Positions 18,344 through 27,117 of a stretch of DNA of 61,277 nucleotides are shown here, in pieces. This stretch comes from Bacteroidales bacterium. GTDB lineage: Bacteria > Bacteroidota > Bacteroidia > Bacteroidales > WCHB1-69. Location of the stretch: positions 1 to 61,277 of the forward strand of contig JAFZWE010000036.1 in assembly GCA_017617445.1 (NCBI GenBank), read 5' to 3'. Below the pieces are notes generated by a model. The model worked only from the letters and a program-made list of their open reading frames with translations, was not told the origin of the DNA and made no database searches. The first letter of the stretch is position 1. Every line of letters starts with the position of its first letter. A program made the position numbers and the translations under genes.

Positions 18344-19536
18344 AATTCAATGGGGATTCTTAATTCAACAAAATAATCACTGTCGGTCACTTGAGATTCA
18401 TAAACGTACTTGTTGGCGTACAAAAGGTCCAGCCGTTTCCGCAACGCATCCAATCCCAAGCCCGACTTTTCATCCGAGGGTGTTTCCGAAGGGAACCTGC
18501 TATTCCGCACACAGCAAACGACATAGCCATTCTCCACTTTCACACTAATGTGAACAAAGGAGTCATGGTTATAAGACACCCCGTGTTTGAAAGCATTCTC
18601 CACCAGATTGATAAACAGCAGCGGCGGGATCATGACAGAAGGAAGTCCCTGGGACAAATCCAGCGTGATATCAACGGCATCAATGTAGCGGCGCCGCATG
18701 ATTTCCACATAAGTCCGGAGGTACTCCACCTCCTTATGGAGTTCAACCCGTTCGCTGGCAGCATCATGCAGCATATAGCGCATCAGCTTGGAGAGCATCC
18801 TCACCGATTCCTGTGCTCCGGGTCCGTCAAATTCAATTTGGGCGTGGATATTATTCAGCGCATTCATCAAAAAATGCGGATTAATTTGATATTTAAGAAT
18901 TTTCAGTTCTGCCTGACCTTGGAGATATTCGTTTTCTGCCCGTTCCTTGCGCACTTGTGCCATCAAAAAAATCAGATGAATGGCGCAGCAGAATGCAACA
19001 GGGATAAGTCCCAGGACAAAAAAGAGCAAACCGTGCTGCACATAAAAGCCCGGGCTTTTGGGGCGCAGGTGGGGCGGGGGCAGGTGTTTCCCGTCTGGAG
19101 GAGGTGGCGGAGGTGGCGCAAACTGTTCCCCTGTGGCGTCCTCCCCCCACTGCAACGTGCGGTCGGGCGGCGCAGGGGCCGGATTCATCCTCTCACCGTG
19201 GTGATCTTTCTCAATATGGTGTTTTTCTTCCAGTGTAGGAGGAAGATATGGAAAAAGGAACGTCCACACAACCGCAAATACGGCCGCCAAAGCCAATGAC
19301 CTGACCACTAACCGGACACCAGATTTCACCTTCTCTTTCCTGAGCAAGAAAAACAGGTCCAACAGAATATAAATAATAAACAGCGGACTGAATCTCAACA
19401 ACTTGGCCCAATCAAGACTCCATTTCTGCGTTTCCACATCCTGATGAAGAAGGATAATCAAAACCACCACCAGACAGACCACCAGGTCAATCAAATAAGC
19501 GAAACGCGACAAACCAAGATTCCTTCTTTCCGCCAT
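18340..19536 (-). CDS. LytS/YpdA-type sensor histidine kinase with Pro/His-rich loop
   Basis: 398 residues. Three N-terminal membrane helices (about 12-100) are followed by a loop of about 65 residues rich in His and Pro (KHHIEKDHH, then PPPPPPP), a fourth helix (about 170-195) and a His_kinase domain. The phospho-His is in QINPHFLMNALNN (about 222), the N box is in NLVENAFKHG and the ATP lid is near GLGLDALRKRL. The loop might bind metal; this is an inference. It overlaps the DUF2490 gene by one base. Confidence 0.88.
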   Translation of the reverse strand: MAERRNLGLSRFAYLIDLVVCLVVVLIILLHQDVETQKWSLDWAKLLRFSPLFIIYILLDLFFLLRKEKVKSGVRLVVRSLALAAVFAVVWTFLFPYLPPTLEEKHHIEKDHHGERMNPAPAPPDRTLQWGEDATGEQFAPPPPPPPDGKHLPPPHLRPKSPGFYVQHGLLFFVLGLIPVAFCCAIHLIFLMAQVRKERAENEYLQGQAELKILKYQINPHFLMNALNNIHAQIEFDGPGAQESVRMLSKLMRYMLHDAASERVELHKEVEYLRTYVEIMRRRYIDAVDITLDLSQGLPSVMIPPLLFINLVENAFKHGVSYNHDSFVHISVKVENGYVVCCVRNSRFPSETPSDEKSGLGLDALRKRLDLLYANKYVYESQVTDSDYFVELRIPIEL

Positions 19537-20225
19537 CAGTGTTTAAAATTATAGGTAATACCCAAAGAATACACATTGGAGGGGTTCTTCACTTGTATTT
19601 CATTGTCTGCTCGCAAGAAAAGCCCCACCGCGCTGCCCTGCGAAAACTTGTAGCTCCACCCCAACTCCGTCCGGAAATTGTCAATGAAACAGCGGTTCTT
19701 CTGATACAACCGCAAGAAAAACTCCGTAGAGGCATATATTTTCATCGGCTTGGCGAAAAAATTGTACTCCAGTTGAAGCCGGTTTCGCAAATAGGTTTTG
19801 GGATTGAATTTATGTTCCGACCGGCTTTCATCATAAAAGGTGGTTTGTACCCGCACACGGTAGCTCAGACGGAACTGGTTGAATTTCTCGGTATAGGTGA
19901 CAGCAGCAGAAACCCGCCCTCTGTTCTCAAAAAAATCAGACTTGTTGGCCAAAAGGTAGTAGCCCCGCACAGAAATCTTCAGTCTTTTCTTCTTCAAAAA
20001 AGAGTAATCCAAACCGGCGCTCAGCTTAAAACGATCAAATGCCATGAAGTTTTGGTCAAAGCGCAACTCCCCTCCCAAATTGAAATCCAACCCCTTGACA
20101 ATCTTCTTCTCGTAGCCCAATGCAACGATACCGCCGGCCTCATGAGTCTGCGCAAAACCTGCCGCCGGCCGCATCCCTAACAAGGCAGCCCACAAGAGTG
20201 CAAGAAGAAACTTGCATTGCCGCAT
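19536..20225 (-). CDS. DUF2490 outer-membrane protein
   Basis: 229 residues. A signal peptide ends near GFAQ, and the rest is a string of amphipathic beta strands ending in an aromatic-rich strand, as in the DUF2490 barrel family. It is translationally linked to the sensor kinase and lies 2 nt after the DUF4956 gene, suggesting a surface component of the same system. Confidence 0.8.
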   Translation of the reverse strand: MRQCKFLLALLWAALLGMRPAAGFAQTHEAGGIVALGYEKKIVKGLDFNLGGELRFDQNFMAFDRFKLSAGLDYSFLKKKRLKISVRGYYLLANKSDFFENRGRVSAAVTYTEKFNQFRLSYRVRVQTTFYDESRSEHKFNPKTYLRNRLQLEYNFFAKPMKIYASTEFFLRLYQKNRCFIDNFRTELGWSYKFSQGSAVGLFLRADNEIQVKNPSNVYSLGITYNFKH

Positions 20226-20227
20226 GA

Positions 20228-20962
20228 CTATTTCATAAAATCTTTATGTTTTACCATCGAATTGATGGAGTTCGGATAGTTGGAAAAAGGGGTGTAATAG
20301 ACTTTCACATAGGCCACATCACGAAGGAAATCAATATGTCCCACCTCCAAGCGAATGATTTCCAGTCCTGTGCGCTCCCGCAAATCCGCCATCAATTCCT
20401 CCTCGCGTCCATGCTTGATCAGTTCAATTTTATCATACAGAATGATTTTGGCCTCTAATTTATGATGCACGAAAAAGCCATCAAAAACCCCGACGACAAC
20501 AATAATCAAAAGATTAATAATCAGTAAATTGATATACCCATGTGACATCGCCAAGCCATTGATGACGGCAATGCCAATGATGACAAAAAGATACGTCATC
20601 TCTCGGATGGGCACCATTTCCGTACGATAGCGGATCATGCCGAAAATGGCAAAAAGACCGAGGGCAAAACCCATGCCCAAATTCACATTGTTCAGCAGGA
20701 ACATCAGCAGGAAAACAGTCACACTGAACAGCATGAACGTGTAGTAATAGTCGGCGCGACGGCTTTTCCTATAATAGAAAAAATGCACGATCACCCAGCA
20801 TATCAGCAGATTGAAAAAGAAAAGTACACACAAGGACCTCAAACTTTCCATCTGAATAAGCGGAATTCCCAATATGTCGTTGGGAGAAGCCACTTCGGTC
20901 AAATTATCAGAAAATTCCCGGGCAATATCCGGATCAAAATTCTCTTGTAAAAATCGAATCAT
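20228..20962 (-). CDS. DUF4956 membrane protein
   Basis: 244 residues. Four or more membrane helices lie between about 45 and 165; the conserved GIFGMIRYRT-like segment (AIFGMIRYRTE) and a soluble C-terminal domain of about 70 residues mark DUF4956. In other bacteria this family accompanies polyphosphate-polymerase (VTC-like) and CotH-type genes, but neither is next to it here. The function is unknown. Confidence 0.82.
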   Translation of the reverse strand: MIRFLQENFDPDIAREFSDNLTEVASPNDILGIPLIQMESLRSLCVLFFFNLLICWVIVHFFYYRKSRRADYYYTFMLFSVTVFLLMFLLNNVNLGMGFALGLFAIFGMIRYRTEMVPIREMTYLFVIIGIAVINGLAMSHGYINLLIINLLIIVVVGVFDGFFVHHKLEAKIILYDKIELIKHGREEELMADLRERTGLEIIRLEVGHIDFLRDVAYVKVYYTPFSNYPNSINSMVKHKDFMK

Positions 20963-21046
20963 AAAAAAGGGTTAAACTAAAACGATATGGCGAAAACGGA
21001 CAAAAAGCATTCATATTGCACATTCCCAGCGAAATGCCAAAAAAAA

Positions 21047-21697
21047 TCAGTAGTTGGCATCTTCCGTCGGAATTATGGTTGTAACGCCATTTGAATAGCT
21101 GCGTTCAAGCAGTGACTTCAAATAGAGATAGTCGTGCTCACGATTGACAAAATCCAGCTCATGGGTATCCACAATCACCACGGGAATCTGATTCAACCGT
21201 TTCAAATAATTAATGTAGGAAGACTGGATATCCTGCAAATAGTCGGCAGTGATATGCCGTTCATAATCCCGACCGCGCTTGGCGATGTTTTTCAAAAGTT
21301 GCTCAATGCTGTTATGGAGGTAAAAGATGATTTCAGGTTTGGGGAGATACGAGGAAAGGATATCGTACACGTTGATATACAGATTATATTCATCTGCCTG
21401 CAAATTGTTTTTGGAAAAGATGGCACATTTGCCGATGAAATAGTCAGAAATCACCAAATCTGTAAAAAGGTCTCTTTTAGAGAGAAGGGTTTTCAATTGC
21501 TGATAGCGATCGGTCAGGAAGGTCATTTCCAGAGGGAAAGCATAATGTTCCGGATCCTTGTAGAACTTGGGAAGGAAGGGGTTGTCCACAAACCTCTCCA
21601 AGACCAGCTGGGCGTTCAGTTCCTGAGCTAGTCTTTCAGAGAGGGTGGTCTTTCCCGCCCCGATACATCCTTCTATCGTGATAAAATTATACTTCAT
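21047..21697 (-). CDS. Deoxynucleoside kinase
   Basis: 216 residues from the ATG at 21697 (MKYNFITIEG); the longer upstream frame lies inside folK. The P-loop is GCIGAGKTT, the ERFVDNPFLPKFY motif fits substrate binding, and a basic RGRDYE lid motif is near residue 150. It phosphorylates deoxynucleosides for dNTP salvage. It overlaps the folK tail by 11 nt, a common Bacteroidota pairing. Confidence 0.9.
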   Translation of the reverse strand: MKYNFITIEGCIGAGKTTLSERLAQELNAQLVLERFVDNPFLPKFYKDPEHYAFPLEMTFLTDRYQQLKTLLSKRDLFTDLVISDYFIGKCAIFSKNNLQADEYNLYINVYDILSSYLPKPEIIFYLHNSIEQLLKNIAKRGRDYERHITADYLQDIQSSYINYLKRLNQIPVVIVDTHELDFVNREHDYLYLKSLLERSYSNGVTTIIPTEDANY

Positions 21698-22190
21698 TTT
21701 CCTGAGATTTTTTGATGTTGAGTTGCTGCAGCATAGACTGGAACGAACGGTCAAAAGGCGTAATAACATGATTGCCAAAAAGTTCCACCAGAAGATCCAA
21801 AACAAATGTCCGCTGGTCTATTTGCGGATGCGGGATGGTGAGTTCCTCCGACTGCAATGCCAGATTCCCATACAGCAGAATGTCAATGTCAATGGTACGG
21901 TTATGATAGACCGGGTGGCCGGAAGCATCGCGAGTGCTTTTTTCCGTCCTACCCAACTCTCTTTCTATCTGACGCGTAACCTCAAGCAGTTGTTTTGGGG
22001 AGAGCTGTGTTTCCATTTCCAGCACTTGGTTCAGGAAGGGGGGGCCATCAAAGCCCCATGCTTCGGTTTCCTTCACTGAGGAACAATGGAGCAGCCGGCC
22101 AACACGCTCAGACAGCAGCTCCGCTGCCCTTTCCAGATACCGGGAGCGGTCCGCCCAATTGCTACCCAAAGACAAAACAGCGGTCTGCAT
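21687..22190 (-). CDS. folK: Hydroxymethyldihydropterin pyrophosphokinase
   Basis: 167 residues from the ATG at 22190 (MQTAVLSLGSN). Family motifs LSLGSN, TEAWGFDGPPFLNQV and the Mg-binding RTIDIDILLYG are all present. It transfers pyrophosphate to 6-hydroxymethyl-dihydropterin in folate synthesis. It lies 2 nt after the zinc protease gene. Confidence 0.94.
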   Translation of the reverse strand: MQTAVLSLGSNWADRSRYLERAAELLSERVGRLLHCSSVKETEAWGFDGPPFLNQVLEMETQLSPKQLLEVTRQIERELGRTEKSTRDASGHPVYHNRTIDIDILLYGNLALQSEELTIPHPQIDQRTFVLDLLVELFGNHVITPFDRSFQSMLQQLNIKKSQENEV

Positions 22191-22192
22191 TA

Positions 22193-22876
22193 TCAGCGGC
22201 GGTTCACCAACGAAATATAATACAACAGGTAAGCCAACGATGCGAGGGCCGCCACCACATAGGTACGTGCCGCCCATCTCAAGGCGTCCTTGGCGTGGTC
22301 GTGAGAAACGCCAATGGCGATATTGGAACTCTCCAGCCAAGCGAGGGCCCGGTTGGAAGCGTCATACTCAACCGGAAGCGTGACAAACGCAAAAATGGTG
22401 GTCAGCGCGAACAGGGCGATACCAATTATGGCGACATGATAGCCCCACGCAGATTCGCTGAACGACATCAGCAGCAGTCCAGCCAAAATGACCCAAGTAG
22501 AGAATCGTCCGCCGATATTGACCACAGGCACCATGGCGGAGCGAAGCATGAGCCAATGGTAGGCTTCCGAGTGCTGGACAGCATGGCCACACTCATGTGC
22601 AGCAACGGCGGCGGCAGCCACATTGCTCCCTTCATACACCCCCTTGCTGAGGTTCAATGTCTTGTTAAGCGGATTGTAGTGATCTGTCAGCACTCCATTG
22701 ATACAGGTGACCTTCACATCAGAAATCCCATTCTCACGCAGCATTTTCTCCGCTATTTCACGTCCGGTCAGGCCGGAAGGTAGAAATTCCTTGGAATATT
22801 TTTCAACCCTGTTTGTGAGTTTCTGCTGAACCACAACACTCAGAATCAAAAAGCCTAAAAAGATAATCCAATACAT
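22193..22876 (-). CDS. YugP-type membrane zinc metallopeptidase
   Basis: 227 residues. An N-terminal membrane helix, the zinc-binding HECGH motif (about residue 95) and two to three further helices near the C-terminus define the neutral zinc metallopeptidase 2 family. It is probably a membrane quality-control protease. The N-terminal half of the family's soluble region (ATLNLSKGVY-like) is present. Confidence 0.88.
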   Translation of the reverse strand: MYWIIFLGFLILSVVVQQKLTNRVEKYSKEFLPSGLTGREIAEKMLRENGISDVKVTCINGVLTDHYNPLNKTLNLSKGVYEGSNVAAAAVAAHECGHAVQHSEAYHWLMLRSAMVPVVNIGGRFSTWVILAGLLLMSFSESAWGYHVAIIGIALFALTTIFAFVTLPVEYDASNRALAWLESSNIAIGVSHDHAKDALRWAARTYVVAALASLAYLLYYISLVNRR

Positions 22877-22893
22877 ACAAAACTATTTTTAAA

Positions 22894-23577
22894 TTAGTAA
22901 GTTACAACAAAAACCTCCTGTGCTTTCATCTTTTTGATTTCCTTGGACTCAAATTTTCCGAAAAGTCCCTTGGATTTAGCTTCCAGCCGTCCGATCAAGG
23001 AGAGGCGCACTTGGAAATACTGGGTAGTCTTTGATGGCACCGGGCCGATGAACTCGCCCCCGACATAAATATCCAGGGCGACGCCTTTGGTGTTTTCCAC
23101 CACCAAGGTATAGGTCACTTCCGTACCCACCAGCTTCTTGGCCAGATTCTGGGCCACCTGGATCACCGTATCCAGTTCGCTCAAAACGGAAATCTCGCGG
23201 GCAGTGGCCAGCACCGTGGCTTTCTCCACGTCAATCAAACGAGCCTGAATATAAAACTGGTCCTTGAATTTGGTGACATCCGTAACACACACCAAGTCCA
23301 CACCGAACTGGCGTCCCAGTTCGCAAATCTGGCTGTCGTCCACACTGCCCCCTCGCTGATAGGCCTGCTCCTGCGAGATGCCGGAGAGGAACTCTGCGGT
23401 ACGTTCAATGGCGCTGTAACCTTCCGTAGCAACGAAAGCCGCCACCACTTCACTTCCAATCACCTTTCTTGTTTCAATGGGAACATCATTGGTTGAAGTG
23501 ACATAAACAGCCACTTTCGTTTGTGCCATCAACGCAATCGGCAGAATCAGGCACAGGGCCAAAAAAATTTTTCTCAT
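22894..23577 (-). CDS. Periplasmic protein with CsgG/LpoB-like fold (putative)
   Basis: 227 residues from the ATG at 23577; an upstream start at 23631 overlaps the promoter element. A signal peptide ends near LMAQ. The first 130 mature residues have the pattern of small CsgG/LpoB/FlgO-type domains (VAVYVTS..., a central GVDLVCVTDVTK strand, ARLIDVEKATVLATA). A short C-terminal domain of about 60 residues follows. The fold is an inference from pattern only. Confidence 0.65.
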   Translation of the reverse strand: MRKIFLALCLILPIALMAQTKVAVYVTSTNDVPIETRKVIGSEVVAAFVATEGYSAIERTAEFLSGISQEQAYQRGGSVDDSQICELGRQFGVDLVCVTDVTKFKDQFYIQARLIDVEKATVLATAREISVLSELDTVIQVAQNLAKKLVGTEVTYTLVVENTKGVALDIYVGGEFIGPVPSKTTQYFQVRLSLIGRLEAKSKGLFGKFESKEIKKMKAQEVFVVTY

Positions 23578-23627
23578 AAAGCAAAATTCAAAATAAAAAC
23601 AATCTTTCCTATAACGGTTAAAAACGT

Positions 23628-23636
23628 GCAAAAGTA
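23628..23636 (-). promoter_or_regulatory. Promoter -7 element TACTTTTGC for the 22894-23577 gene and perhaps the run to 17621
   Basis: It lies 50 nt before the ATG at 23577. Seven tightly packed genes follow on this strand, but the 84-nt gap before DUF4956 may hold another promoter. Confidence 0.55.
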
Positions 23637-23703
23637 CAACAAAGAATCAAAAAAAAAGTTCATCCCAGAAAAAAAAGTACACCTCTTCCAAAATTGCCGC
23701 ACC

Positions 23704-25434
23704 TCAAAAGCGGACATCCAATCCGAAGTGGATTTTTCCTGTCTTGAAAGAAAGGGGACTGTCCTTTTTCTGGCCGAGTGCATAGCTCAAATAGAGATTG
23801 CCTGCACGGGTATGGAAAGTGACACCCAGCCCGAACCCAAACGGGATATCCGTATAGCAACTATCTGATACTCTGCATTCATACAAAGCTGTATTAAAGA
23901 AAACATTAATATATGAAAGCGGAGCGAACCGAAAGCGGAATTCAGTTTGAGCCATCAGGTAGGAGGAGGCATAGATCGACATTTCATCAAAGCCCTGAAG
24001 AGTGGAGGTTCCCCCGATACGGAACAACTCATTATAGAGGAACTGCCTGCCCAACAAGGTGGCAGCAGAGAGGCACCCCACCCACCCCCAACGGCGGCGA
24101 ATCGGCACATAACCGGCAATCCGCCCCGAAATACGGTAGCGAGACGTCTTCATTTCCACACCTTCATACCAAGAATCTGGCACCTGCGCATTACGCAACA
24201 CGGCACGGGTACCCGCAGAGAAATCCGCCTGGAGCTGCCAGCCTTTCCAAGGCTGGATGGCATTGTCCAGATGAACATAATTCAACTTGACACCATACAT
24301 TGTCCGGCGATAGTCGCAGCTTGCGGTATCCCCCGGAAGCCACTGCAAAGGGGCGAAATCCAGCACTGTGGAAGTGGCGTAGTCAAAATAGAGATGGAGC
24401 GAGCTGCTGCCGTCAAAGGCGTACTGGAGCGAAGCCCAGTAGTTCATGTTCAAATAGGTGGTGTCCTTTTTGTCCAACAAAAACGATCCGGCCACTCCCA
24501 AAGGGGTGCGGAAAAGGCAGGGGAAATCCGCTGCAACGCGCAAATATTGGGAGAAACGCTCCGGGCTCTGCCATTTTATAGAAAAGCTCTCCCCTATTTT
24601 GAAAATATTCTGCAAATTGAGATTCACCTCTCCCGTGACCATCAGTTTTCCCGTGCGCTCGCTGACGGGCACAAAACCAATGTATCCGTCGAACTGGTTC
24701 ACACGCTGCCGGTCCAGAAAAAGGTACAGGAAAGCCTTGTCATTCACAAACTCAATACCCGGTTCCCGGACAATCGAGACAAAGGGGAGTTTTTGCAGCT
24801 TGGCAGTCATCTGGCTGACGGTTCTCTCCACGTATTTTTTCCCCGGCCTCCAACCCAGATATGGCTTCAAAAATCCTGGCCGCACTTTGGCACTGCCTGA
24901 CAGAATTAACGAGTCAAAGGTTACATACTCATGGGTGGATACCTCCAAAGAAGCAATTGTATCTTTTTCAAAATCAACATTTTCCAAATTGACAGAGGCA
25001 AAAGGGAAACCGTGATTTTCATAATACGACAGCAAGGCCTCCGCGAGTTCCGGATAATCCTTATACCGAAAGGTGCCGTTTTTCACGAGACGGGTAGCGC
25101 TTCCCTGCACTCGTGGGAGCACCGTGTCAGGCACGGCAACCACCCTTCCGTCGTAGCACTCTCCGAGAAAGACAAAAACCTGAAAGCCGTCAGAATTTTC
25201 ACCCACTGAATCCACTGAAAAAGAGAGATATCCACGACTTTGATAAAAACGGGACAGCCGGTCCAGTTGGGTGGCCAGCTGGGCGGAATCGCGCACCCTC
25301 TTCTGCACGCCAGAACCCCGATGCGGCATCCATGCGGAATCACCACACACAAAAGAGAGCTTTTTCTGTGCGAGTGAAGCGCTACAGAGCAGTAACCAAA
25401 GCCCTAGGAATATTATTATTTTTTTGATATACAA
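23704..25434 (-). CDS. Omp85/BamA-superfamily outer-membrane protein
   Basis: 576 residues with a TTG start at 25434; no ATG precedes the signal peptide (ending near SLAQ), so TTG is needed. Two or so POTRA-like domains (about 40-250) precede a 16-strand-type barrel. The conserved loop motif appears as IGGTSTLQGFDE near residue 485. Shorter than BamA (about 750-800 residues in this phylum), it is more like a TamA/ShlB-type exporter. It has no partner passenger gene beside it. Confidence 0.82.
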   Translation of the reverse strand: MYIKKIIIFLGLWLLLCSASLAQKKLSFVCGDSAWMPHRGSGVQKRVRDSAQLATQLDRLSRFYQSRGYLSFSVDSVGENSDGFQVFVFLGECYDGRVVAVPDTVLPRVQGSATRLVKNGTFRYKDYPELAEALLSYYENHGFPFASVNLENVDFEKDTIASLEVSTHEYVTFDSLILSGSAKVRPGFLKPYLGWRPGKKYVERTVSQMTAKLQKLPFVSIVREPGIEFVNDKAFLYLFLDRQRVNQFDGYIGFVPVSERTGKLMVTGEVNLNLQNIFKIGESFSIKWQSPERFSQYLRVAADFPCLFRTPLGVAGSFLLDKKDTTYLNMNYWASLQYAFDGSSSLHLYFDYATSTVLDFAPLQWLPGDTASCDYRRTMYGVKLNYVHLDNAIQPWKGWQLQADFSAGTRAVLRNAQVPDSWYEGVEMKTSRYRISGRIAGYVPIRRRWGWVGCLSAATLLGRQFLYNELFRIGGTSTLQGFDEMSIYASSYLMAQTEFRFRFAPLSYINVFFNTALYECRVSDSCYTDIPFGFGLGVTFHTRAGNLYLSYALGQKKDSPLSFKTGKIHFGLDVRF

Positions 25435-25493
25435 ATAATTATAAAAATCGGTAAAAAAAACGAACCGCTTATATAACTAATTTATATTTTAAT

Positions 25494-25502
25494 TATTTTT
25501 GC
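25494..25502 (+). promoter_or_regulatory. Promoter -7 element TATTTTTGC for the 25525-27114 operon
   Basis: It lies 22 nt before the small lipoprotein ATG. Confidence 0.55.
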
Positions 25503-25524
25503 AAACTTAAAAAAAAGAAAGAAC

Positions 25525-25668
25525 ATGAAACGTATAGCCATTATTTTCAGCGTATTTGTGGTTCTCGCCGCGGTAACTTGTGCGTGTTCCACCCATGAAA
25601 AATGTCCTGCATACGGTCACTACACAGAAGTGGCTCCCACGGGTGACGATGCAATAGCACAAAAATAA
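25525..25668 (+). CDS. Small lipoprotein, 47 residues
   Basis: A short frame MKRIAIIFSVFVVL... has a signal peptide, a Cys-rich lipobox region (TCACST) and a mature tail of only about 25 residues containing KCPAYGHYT. A well-placed promoter, a stop 7 nt before the next ATG and the Bacteroidota-type CPAYG tail support it as a real gene. Its function is unknown; it is probably tied to the barrel protein encoded next. Confidence 0.75.
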   Translation: MKRIAIIFSVFVVLAAVTCACSTHEKCPAYGHYTEVAPTGDDAIAQK

Positions 25669-25675
25669 CTCTTTA

Positions 25676-26428
25676 ATGAGCAAAAGACATCTCGTCCTAC
25701 TCTTTTTTTTCCTTCCTTTTTATTCCCTTTGCCAAGATGTGGGCGAGGTGGAGTATAAGAAAATCATTGTGAAAGAGTGGAGTGTAGATGTTTTTTTGAA
25801 TACGCATGGCGGGGGGATTGGCTTCCAGCAAGGCCGCACGCCCAATTACAACGACAAGCATTTCTGGGAACTTGAGTTCATGTACAACGCTCATTACAAA
25901 GCGGTACGGGCGCGCAATCCCTATTTTCCGGACGCAAGGGCTTTTGCATACGGCAAATTGTGTGACCTGTTTTTCCTGCATGGGGGCTATGGTTACCAGC
26001 GCACCATCCATCAAAAGCCTTACTGGGGCGGGGTGCGGATCCGATACACGCTCTCAGGGGGATTCTCGTTAGGATTAGCCATGCCTGTTTACCTCAATAT
26101 AGCGGAATATGCCAACAACGGACTGATGGACGGCTACACCGTGGAGCGTTACGACCCTGAGATCCACAACATTGGGGACATCATTGGCCGGGCCGGTTTT
26201 TTCCGTGGCATCGGGCAGACCTCCCTCCGACCGGGTTTTTACTTCAAAACCGGTCTCAATTTTGACTTCAGCAAGGATGACTATACCATCCATGCGCTGG
26301 AAATCGGCGGCAGCATTGACATGGTATTCCCATTTGTGCAACAGATGGCATACAACAAGGCCAAGCCGTTCCACCTCTGCGCATATATTGCCTATCATTT
26401 TGGAAAACGAAAAGGAAATTACGAATAA
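25676..26428 (+). CDS. Outer-membrane beta-barrel protein
   Basis: 250 residues. A signal peptide (LPFYSLCQ) is followed by amphipathic strands with periodic aromatic residues and a C-terminus reaching CAYIAYHFGK. It resembles a conserved uncharacterised Bacteroidota barrel family. It is encoded between the small lipoprotein (7-nt gap) and the LysE exporter (2-nt gap). Confidence 0.75.
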   Translation: MSKRHLVLLFFFLPFYSLCQDVGEVEYKKIIVKEWSVDVFLNTHGGGIGFQQGRTPNYNDKHFWELEFMYNAHYKAVRARNPYFPDARAFAYGKLCDLFFLHGGYGYQRTIHQKPYWGGVRIRYTLSGGFSLGLAMPVYLNIAEYANNGLMDGYTVERYDPEIHNIGDIIGRAGFFRGIGQTSLRPGFYFKTGLNFDFSKDDYTIHALEIGGSIDMVFPFVQQMAYNKAKPFHLCAYIAYHFGKRKGNYE

Positions 26429-26430
26429 CC

Positions 26431-27114
26431 ATGCTAAAGATCATATTAGCCGCCATACCGATTGGACTCGCGATTTCCGTTTCTCCGGGAGCCGCGCTCT
26501 TTGGGATCATCCAGACAAGTTTGTCCAAGGGATTCAAATCGGGGATTTTCTTTGCCTTGGGAATTTCCATCAGTGATATGCTATTTATCGCCCTCTGTAT
26601 CTGGGGATTTTCCAGTCTCATTGACAACCCGCTTGCCCTCACCATCTTCGGACTGGTCAGCGGGGCGCTGCTTATCTCCTACGGGGTCATCACCTTCCTG
26701 AACCAGCGGGACAAAGTCACTGACCGGCAGAAGCAACAGGTGGCGGACCGAATGCAGAAAATGGAAAACACCCTGTCCAATGTCACTCCCCCGTTGCTTC
26801 AAAAAGAGCGCACCAGCATTTTCAAACCCATGTTCAAAGGATTCCTCTTCAATTTTGTGAACCCCTGCGCCTGGATCCTTTGGATCGGCATACTCCCCAT
26901 CACGGCTACCTACGACATCCGCGAGCAGATTGTCTTTTTCGCAAGCATCCTCATCTCCATATTCAGCATTGACCTGCTGAAAAGCTATTTCGCAGGGAAA
27001 ATCAAGAACATCATCAAACCCAAGGTCTTCTATGTCATTGACAGGCTCATCGGCATCATCTTCTGCATCCTGGGCATTTTCATGATTGTGAAGATGTGCA
27101 TCCTGTCGGCATAA
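26431..27114 (+). CDS. LysE/RhtB-family amino-acid exporter
   Basis: 227 residues, about six membrane helices. The N-terminal SVSPGAALFGIIQTSLSKG segment matches the family's conserved PGP-like region and the central NFVNPCAWILW matches its second motif. It probably exports amino acids or related small molecules. It is the last gene of the three-gene operon and converges on tpiA with a 3-nt gap. Confidence 0.85.
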   Translation: MLKIILAAIPIGLAISVSPGAALFGIIQTSLSKGFKSGIFFALGISISDMLFIALCIWGFSSLIDNPLALTIFGLVSGALLISYGVITFLNQRDKVTDRQKQQVADRMQKMENTLSNVTPPLLQKERTSIFKPMFKGFLFNFVNPCAWILWIGILPITATYDIREQIVFFASILISIFSIDLLKSYFAGKIKNIIKPKVFYVIDRLIGIIFCILGIFMIVKMCILSA

Positions 27115-27117
27115 GAC

